A stretch of 10,693 nt of DNA from Desulfobacterales bacterium (GTDB lineage: Bacteria; Desulfobacterota; Desulfobacteria; Desulfobacterales; Desulfosalsimonadaceae): assembly GCA_029933295.1 (NCBI GenBank), contig JAOZOL010000021.1, positions 1 through 10,693 on the forward strand. The letters run 5' to 3'. Positions within the stretch are counted from its first letter, which is position 1. Every line of letters starts with the position of its first letter. A program made the translations under genes and the position numbers. Below, piece after piece: positions 6,099 through 10,693 of this stretch. A model generated the notes under the pieces. That model was given only the letters and a program-made list of their open reading frames with translations, was not told where the DNA came from and searched no databases.

Positions 6099-7292
6099 TT
6101 ACACTTGTACCATAATCGCTTCACCCTGGGTTAAACCTCCGCATATGGCAGCCACAGCTTTTCCTCCGCCTCTTCGCCGGAGTTCGTACATCATGGCCAT
6201 GGTGATTCGCAGACCGGAAGCGCCTACCGGATGCCCAATAGCAATTGCACCGCCGTTAACATTGGTTTTCGCTATCAGCTCATGCCATTTTTTTTCATCA
6301 TTTTCCGCCAGTATTTTGGTGCTGACCAGGGGCATTGCGGCAAAAGCCTCATTGATTTCAATCAGACTGATGTCGTCAATGTTCATCTTTGTTCTTTCCA
6401 GCAGCTTGTTGATGGCAAATGCGGGAATCCACGATATGCCGTAAGGCATGTCGGTTCTCCCGACCTGATCAATGATCGTCCCAAGAATGGGAAGACCCAG
6501 TGCCTTTGCTTTTTTTTCAGTCATAACCACCATGGCAGACGCGCCGTCATTTAACCCTGGCGCGTTCCCGGCCGTAGTGGTCTTGGCCCCGAATACCGGC
6601 GGAAGCATTTCGGTCCCCGCAATGCTTCCCGTGGGTCGCGGCATTTCATCTGTTGTGAAAATATATTTTTGTCTCCCCTTTTTTACCGGTATGGGAACGA
6701 TTTCATCTTCAAATTTTCCGGCTTTCATGGCTGCCGCCCATTTTAAATGGGAACCCATTGCAAAAGTGTCCAGCATTCTTTTGGGAACATTATATTTTTC
6801 AGCGCCGTCTGATGCATCGACCGCCACTGAATGATAACCGGGATACATAATGGGGAATATCGGATCAGGCATCTTCAGCTCACCGATTCTGACACCGGTC
6901 CTGAGTTGGCGCGACATATGAGGCGCCCTGCTCATGGCTTCGGTGCCGATTATCAACGCAGACTCTATTTCGCCCAGCCGAACACCCCAGAGCGCCATTC
7001 GAAGTGCGGTAAGGGGCGAGCAGCAGGCCGTATCAATAGTTGTTGTAAATACATCACGGCCGAGTTTAAGGCCGATTTGTCTGCCGGTGACCGATCCGGT
7101 CTCATAGGAACTCGGAATACAGTTTCCCACAAAAATCTGATCGATTTCGTCTTTAACATTATTTCCTGCAGCCTCCAGTGTGGCATTTGCAACATGAACA
7201 GCCACATCAAGCGGCTCCATTTGCGAAAGAGAACCGAGGTATTTGCCAAAAGGAGATCTTTTGGCGCTTACAATGACACATTTTTCAGACAT
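6099..7292 (-). CDS. Thiolase (acetyl-CoA acyltransferase family)
   Basis: This 397-residue protein is a full-length thiolase, which cleaves 3-ketoacyl-CoA with CoA (or condenses two acyl-CoAs). The start at ATG 7292 has GGGAGG nine bases upstream. Catalytic features are all present: nucleophile Cys90 in DTACCSPLTA, the NEAF block at 314-317, His354 in GHPVGASG and Cys384 in CGGLTQG. The nucleophile motif is unusual: most thiolases have C-A/G-S-G, but here it reads C-C-S-P, with DTAC echoing the ketosynthase signature. The TAGNAPGLNDGAS block (240-252) is typical. The gene ends 42 bp before the FadB-like gene, the usual pairing of beta-oxidation thiolase and multifunctional protein, so beta-ketoacyl-CoA thiolysis at the end of each cycle is the best reading. 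Chain-length preference cannot be read from the sequence. Confidence 0.94.
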   Translation of the reverse strand: MSEKCVIVSAKRSPFGKYLGSLSQMEPLDVAVHVANATLEAAGNNVKDEIDQIFVGNCIPSSYETGSVTGRQIGLKLGRDVFTTTIDTACCSPLTALRMALWGVRLGEIESALIIGTEAMSRAPHMSRQLRTGVRIGELKMPDPIFPIMYPGYHSVAVDASDGAEKYNVPKRMLDTFAMGSHLKWAAAMKAGKFEDEIVPIPVKKGRQKYIFTTDEMPRPTGSIAGTEMLPPVFGAKTTTAGNAPGLNDGASAMVVMTEKKAKALGLPILGTIIDQVGRTDMPYGISWIPAFAINKLLERTKMNIDDISLIEINEAFAAMPLVSTKILAENDEKKWHELIAKTNVNGGAIAIGHPVGASGLRITMAMMYELRRRGGGKAVAAICGGLTQGEAIMVQV

Positions 7293-7381
7293 TCTTTTCT
7301 TCCTCCCAAATTTTTTTATTTACATCTTATATATCTGTATAAAAATCAGTTTAATTAGCCATTTCATAACGTGTTTCGCAC

Positions 7382-7402
7382 AAAAAAGACGAATCGCTCT
7401 TT
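7382..7402 (-). terminator. Weak terminator-like hairpin at the end of the PrpD-like gene
   Basis: On the minus strand AAAGA-g-CG (7402-7395) pairs with CG-TCTTT (7391-7385) around an ATT loop, with one bulged G, and runs into a T6 tract (7387-7382). The stem is short and AT-rich and overlaps the stop codon, so termination would be weak; partial read-through into the thiolase gene is expected. Confidence 0.25.
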
Positions 7403-8750
7403 ACTCTTTTTGTACCGACCTGACAAACGTCTGCATGTTGTCGATTGTTTCAAGTGCATCAATACTGTTTTCCAGATTTGCTGTTGTCTGATTACCAAGC
7501 ACAGGCGTGCACAGGTCTATAAATTTAGCTGAAATCTTAGATTTTTTTTCGTCAAGTTCCGGTATGGCCTTTAAAATATCTGAAACAGCTGAATATGATT
7601 TCCCGGAATCTGTTTCGATTTCAACCCTTGCTTCCAGCGCCTGGAAGTCCTGCGTTTGGTTGACCGTTATTTTCGCCATAAAATCTCTGATTGCAGCATC
7701 CTTTACCTTTTCCTCGGTAAAAGCCTGCATCCCGGTATTTTCATTTAATAGCGCATTGGCCACACAGTATGGAATACAGAATTTTCCTTCCAGGCCTGTA
7801 TTGGCTTCCATCTTGCTGGCGGCAGACAGGGCCAGTTCGGAGGAAAAAATGCGGATTGCTTTAATATCCTTAGATTCTATTCCTTCTTTATGTGCGATGG
7901 CACGGGATGCTTCGATGGGGGAATGGGTGGCATGGCAGGAGGCGTGGTATTTCTGCGCCAGATTTTCAATCTCCCATGTCTTGCCTATCGTGTTCACAAT
8001 TTCTTCATTCACACTGCCCTGGAACACTTTAAAAAAACCGTGATTGCCTTCAATTACATCTTCAGCGCCGGTGAACCCATCCCTTGCAAGAAGTGCGGCC
8101 ATTAATCCAGCCTGAGATGCTTTACCAGCATGAAAGGATTTGCTCATTGTGCCGAAAGATATCTTCAAGCCGGAAGCCTGAGTTCCGGCAATTCCCAAGG
8201 CATTAGCGGATTGTTTTTCATCCAGTCCCAACATGTTCGCACAAGCAGCAGCCGAAGCAAAATGCCCAAGCGTTGAGGTGGGATGACAGCCGGACATGTA
8301 ATGTTCAATACCGCCACAGGCTCCGACAACTGCGCCAACTTTCAGGCCGATAATATAAGCGGCAAGAAAATCACTGCCGGATTTCTCCTTCCACTCCGAA
8401 AGCGCAAGAATAGAGGGGAATATCGTCACGGATGGATGACCCAGAAAATGCTCCAGTGTATCGTCATAATCAAGAACATGGGAAGCAGCACCATTAATCA
8501 AGGCTGCCTGGCAGGCTGTTTTTTGGGTATCGATCCCCAACACTGTCGCTTGCTTATTCCCGCCCATCAGATCACAAAATTTAATTAATTTCTCAACCAG
8601 GGGGTCATCTTTTCCGGCGAATGTCACACCCAGCCAATCTTTAAAAGCAACCTTGGCATGATCAAAAACAGGAGAGGGGATGTCCGATTTTTTGGTTTTG
8701 GTGATAAAACGAGCTAATGTTTTGGTCAGTTCGATAGATTTTTCCGGCAC
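7401..8750 (-). CDS. MmgE/PrpD family protein (2-methylcitrate dehydratase / cis-aconitate decarboxylase superfamily)
   Basis: The family contains cofactor-free lyases and isomerases acting on tricarboxylic or related acids (PrpD 2-methylcitrate dehydratase, IRG1/cis-aconitate decarboxylase). I place the start at GTG 8750: AGGAGG at 8760-8765 lies nine bases upstream, while the in-frame ATG at 8766-8768 has no ribosome binding site and would encode AGGAGG as Arg-Arg. This gives 449 residues, a usual family length. Visible family blocks are NGAASHVLDYDDT (86-98), GHPS (104-107), GCHPTSTLGHF (154-164), SKSFHAGKASQAG (203-215) and HASCHATHSPIEA (269-281). His105, His156 and Lys204 fall on positions that are His103, His159 and Lys207 in cis-aconitate decarboxylase, so the active site looks intact. 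No citrate synthase-like gene is in the window, so true methylcitrate dehydration is unproven; the substrate may be a different branched acid. The thiolase gene follows after 108 bp. Confidence 0.9.
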   Translation of the reverse strand: MPEKSIELTKTLARFITKTKKSDIPSPVFDHAKVAFKDWLGVTFAGKDDPLVEKLIKFCDLMGGNKQATVLGIDTQKTACQAALINGAASHVLDYDDTLEHFLGHPSVTIFPSILALSEWKEKSGSDFLAAYIIGLKVGAVVGACGGIEHYMSGCHPTSTLGHFASAAACANMLGLDEKQSANALGIAGTQASGLKISFGTMSKSFHAGKASQAGLMAALLARDGFTGAEDVIEGNHGFFKVFQGSVNEEIVNTIGKTWEIENLAQKYHASCHATHSPIEASRAIAHKEGIESKDIKAIRIFSSELALSAASKMEANTGLEGKFCIPYCVANALLNENTGMQAFTEEKVKDAAIRDFMAKITVNQTQDFQALEARVEIETDSGKSYSAVSDILKAIPELDEKKSKISAKFIDLCTPVLGNQTTANLENSIDALETIDNMQTFVRSVQKE

Positions 8751-8759
8751 GGTTGAATA

Positions 8760-8765
8760 CCTCCT
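8760..8765 (-). promoter_or_regulatory. Ribosome binding site deciding the PrpD-like start
   Basis: AGGAGG on the minus strand, with nine bases to GTG at 8748-8750. It lies inside the longer reading frame that begins at ATG 8768, so that ATG cannot use it. This is the main reason for choosing the GTG start. Confidence 0.75.
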
Positions 8766-8776
8766 CATACTTAAAC

Positions 8777-8806
8777 AATATAATTAATAAACCTGAATTC
8801 TGACAA
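8777..8806 (-). promoter_or_regulatory. Sigma70-like promoter candidate for prpD-like/thiolase/fadB
   Basis: On the minus strand, TTGTCA (8806-8801, five of six matches to the -35 consensus) is followed after 18 bases by TATATT (8782-8777, five of six matches to the -10). Transcription would begin near 8770, giving a leader of about 20 bases that contains AGGAGG just before the GTG start. Such matches arise by chance in AT-rich spacers, so this is only a candidate, but its position agrees with the start chosen for the PrpD-like gene. Confidence 0.4.
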
Positions 8807-8829
8807 AATAAATCTCCCGGCAAAAAATT

Positions 8830-9141
8830 TTATGTCTGCTTATTATGCCAGGGCAGCTTTGCGTTCGGGTCACTCCAGAATATGGACAGAAACAGTGATA
8901 TTAGAAAGCCTCCCAGCAAAAAAGCAGTAATTATTGAACCTGTCATCATTTTGATGTCAAGATTAGTAAACAACCAGCCGCCAGCCAACAGGTTGATCCA
9001 TCCCCAGATAACATTTACAGCCGGACTGGATTTTTGAGAAAAGGGCGTCATGTGATGTTTACCGCAAATCCCCTGAACCAGATGCGGAATCGCATTAAAT
9101 AAAAACATGCCTGAAAAAAATATTTTTATTAAATCTGCCAT
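8830..9141 (-). CDS. Small three-helix membrane protein of unknown function
   Basis: This 103-residue protein is unrecognised in function. It starts at ATG 9141 with GGAG seven bases upstream. Three hydrophobic segments are visible at roughly residues 4-24, 42-59 and 68-90, so it is probably an inner-membrane protein; there is no cleavable signal peptide pattern. Between helices 1 and 2 lies a polar loop containing His, Cys, HH and TPF, and the pattern PHxxxG ... VNVIWGWIN resembles, from memory, a family of small bacterial membrane proteins without assigned function. It lies 166 bp after the mutase large subunit and about 80 bp before the PrpD-like gene, all in the same direction. A role in transport or envelope association of the pathway would be guesswork; it may simply be a passenger. 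The gene itself is well supported by the ribosome binding site and helix pattern. Confidence 0.8.
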   Translation of the reverse strand: MADLIKIFFSGMFLFNAIPHLVQGICGKHHMTPFSQKSSPAVNVIWGWINLLAGGWLFTNLDIKMMTGSIITAFLLGGFLISLFLSIFWSDPNAKLPWHNKQT

Positions 9142-9307
9142 TTTTATGCTCCGCCATTCACATTAAAAGCCAAAATAATATCTATAGATGTTCCCATAAA
9201 TAATTTCACTTCGTTATCGGTCGCCGGAGTATTACAATACGCTTTCCTCCCTCTGGCCTTGTGAAATTAATTATCTGAAAATCTACGTTGCAGCGTTTTT
9301 AATATAT

Positions 9308-10693
9308 TTAAATTAATGCGGGTTTTGCTTCACCAAAAACATTTCTGAGTACATCACAAATTTCCTGCAATGTGGCATAACTCTTGACGCAAGATAGAAT
9401 GTCCGGCATCAGGTTGATCGATTCGTCGGCGGCGTTCTGTTTCAGTTTTTTGAGGTTTTGTGCAACCAGGCTGTTATCCCGTTCATCTTTCAGGCGTTGA
9501 AGATTATCTTTTTGACGCTGCTCCGCGCTGGCCATCAATTCCGGCGAATACACTTCTTCAACACTGCGGTTGACCTGAACGTCTATTTCATCAGGGCCCG
9601 TAAAACAATTGACGCCCACAACAAACTCTTCCTTGTTTTCAATCTTTTTCTGTTTTTCATAGGCGCTTTTGGCAACTGCCTTTTGCATATAACCATTTTC
9701 AATGGCAGCAACAACCCCGCCCATTTGTTCAATTTTATCGAATTCCGCCCTTGCCTTGGATTCAATTTCATCTGTCATCGATTCCATAAAAAAGGACCCG
9801 GCCCAGGGATCTATTGTCTCTCCCAGCTTGGCCTCGTATATTAAAACCCGGGTTCCATCATAGACCAGCTGCTGGGCTTCCAGGCTGTGCCCCAACCCCA
9901 GTGGTTCGTCAAACGGAGGATATACACCCGGAAGGCCTCCGGACATTCCGGCTGCCATTGCTCCGACAACTGATCGGACAAGATTATTTAAAGGCCTCTG
10001 CAACTGAGTGCTGCTGCATCCTATGTGAGCTGTGGAAATCTGCCGGATCATCATGGCCTTTGGATTTTTTACGCCAAAACGTTCTTTCAGCATGCGGGCC
10101 CACATTCGCCGGGCAGCACGCTGGAAAGCAATTTCTTTATAAAACTCCATGCTTCCGCCAAAGGCGTTAAAAGTAAATCGGGGTGCAAAAACATCAATAT
10201 CAAGCTCCGCATCAACCCCTGCCTGAAGATAGGCGGCGCCGATCAGCATGCTGAAGGCAAGATCCTGGGTCCTTGTGGCCCCGGCTTCACGCATATGATA
10301 TCCACCGATACTGGTAATATTGAATTTCGGCATCTTTTCGGTACAAAAGACAAGGGTATCACGGAACAGACGCAAAGAGGGACCTGGAGGAAATATATAG
10401 GTACCCCGGCCAATATACTCTTTTAAGATATCATTTTGAGGTGTCCCCCTTAATTTATGAAGAGGAATACCGCGTTGTTCGGCCAGTGCCGCGTACATGG
10501 CGATAATTATCGCCGCAGGCGCATTAATGGTAAAGTTTGATGCAATTTTGTCCAGATCCAGATCTCCGGTATAAGGCTCGTAGATGATTTCAAAATCCCT
10601 TAAGGAATCTATCGCCACGCCCACCCGGCCGACCTCTCCCTCTGCATGGGAATCGTCCGAATCATAACCGCATTGTGTCGGCAGATCCATTGC
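9308..10693 (-). CDS. mcmA: Methylmalonyl-CoA mutase-type large (catalytic) subunit, 5' end beyond the window
   Basis: This is the adenosylcobalamin-dependent acyl-CoA mutase catalytic subunit, a cytoplasmic TIM-barrel enzyme that isomerises acyl-CoA skeletons (classically methylmalonyl-CoA to succinyl-CoA). The visible 461 residues run off the right edge; the first Met in view (10690) sits inside the conserved DLPTQCGYDSD stretch, preceded by an in-frame Ala codon, so about 100 N-terminal residues are missing. Counting from that Met, visible signatures are QNDILKE at 85-91, Arg95 (aligns by spacing with P. shermanii Arg207, which binds the substrate carboxylate), FPP at 100-102 and GGYH ending at His132 (aligns with His244). 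The protein stops at ...GEAKPALI without a B12-binding domain, so it belongs to the two-subunit class; a matching small subunit lies at 3434-3832. The Arg argues against isobutyryl- or 2-hydroxyisobutyryl-CoA mutase, which have Gln here. The residue matching Tyr89 is outside the window. Family sure; exact substrate not. Confidence 0.95.
   Translation of the reverse strand, partial: AMDLPTQCGYDSDDSHAEGEVGRVGVAIDSLRDFEIIYEPYTGDLDLDKIASNFTINAPAAIIIAMYAALAEQRGIPLHKLRGTPQNDILKEYIGRGTYIFPPGPSLRLFRDTLVFCTEKMPKFNITSIGGYHMREAGATRTQDLAFSMLIGAAYLQAGVDAELDIDVFAPRFTFNAFGGSMEFYKEIAFQRAARRMWARMLKERFGVKNPKAMMIRQISTAHIGCSSTQLQRPLNNLVRSVVGAMAAGMSGGLPGVYPPFDEPLGLGHSLEAQQLVYDGTRVLIYEAKLGETIDPWAGSFFMESMTDEIESKARAEFDKIEQMGGVVAAIENGYMQKAVAKSAYEKQKKIENKEEFVVGVNCFTGPDEIDVQVNRSVEEVYSPELMASAEQRQKDNLQRLKDERDNSLVAQNLKKLKQNAADESINLMPDILSCVKSYATLQEICDVLRNVFGEAKPALI

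Noticed and set aside
5974..6444. 156-codon plus-strand frame
   Set aside because: It lies antisense to the ends of the FadB-like and thiolase genes, has no ribosome binding site or domain pattern, and both antisense genes are certain.
7507..8043. 178-codon plus-strand frame
   Set aside because: Fully antisense to the PrpD-like gene, whose conserved motifs prove the minus-strand reading; Ser/Ala-rich shadow composition.
9142..9307. Extra small gene behind GGGAGG near 9245
   Set aside because: The only nearby start (TTG) is followed at once by TAA, so the ribosome-binding-like sequence leads nowhere.
1..10693. CRISPR array, tRNA, rRNA, transposase or toxin-antitoxin genes
   Set aside because: No regularly spaced repeats, no tRNA-like cloverleaf noticed by eye, and every sizeable frame is accounted for by metabolic genes.

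Overview
The window carries a compact block of co-directional genes, all on the minus strand, so the biological order runs from the right edge to the left. It looks like part of an anaerobic acyl-CoA catabolism cluster from a bacterium. The split B12-dependent mutase, MeaB GTPase, FadB/thiolase pair, AT-leaning base composition and short spacings would suit a sulfate-reducing or syntrophic member of the Desulfobacterota. That placement is inference from gene content and style; no rRNA or taxonomic marker is present.

Layout in transcription order: (1) 10693-9308, the catalytic large subunit of a methylmalonyl-CoA mutase-type enzyme, whose N-terminus lies beyond the right edge; (2) 9141-8830, a small three-helix membrane protein of unknown function; (3) 8750-7401, an MmgE/PrpD family protein, probably starting at a GTG behind a strong AGGAGG; (4) 7292-6099, a thiolase; (5) 6056-3963, a FadB/HADHA-like enoyl-CoA hydratase/3-hydroxyacyl-CoA dehydrogenase fusion; (6) 3832-3434, the stand-alone B12-binding small subunit of the mutase; (7) 3398-2451, a nitronate monooxygenase/FabK-like flavoprotein, coupled through TGATG to (8) 2451-1657, a crotonase-family protein that lacks both hydratase glutamates and keeps a PaaG-like aspartate; (9) 1381-434, the MeaB mutase-protecting GTPase; (10) 389-186, a 67-residue double-CPxC zinc-ribbon-like protein. 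The first 185 bases hold no convincing gene.

How they may work together: the mutase (large and small subunits plus MeaB) rearranges a carbon skeleton. The retained arginine at the position of P. shermanii Arg207 argues for a substrate with a free carboxylate, such as methylmalonyl-CoA/succinyl-CoA or a longer alkylmalonyl/alkylsuccinyl-CoA. FadB and thiolase supply the hydration, dehydrogenation and thiolysis steps of beta-oxidation. The PrpD-like protein, the Glu-less crotonase and the flavoprotein are the undefined steps and could process a branched or unsaturated intermediate.

Non-coding features of note are a 15-bp-arm inverted repeat interlaced with a 9-bp direct repeat between fadB and the B12-subunit gene, a 275-bp gap before meaB holding four related GTTTCCCG-type elements, and a sigma70-like promoter candidate before the prpD-like gene.
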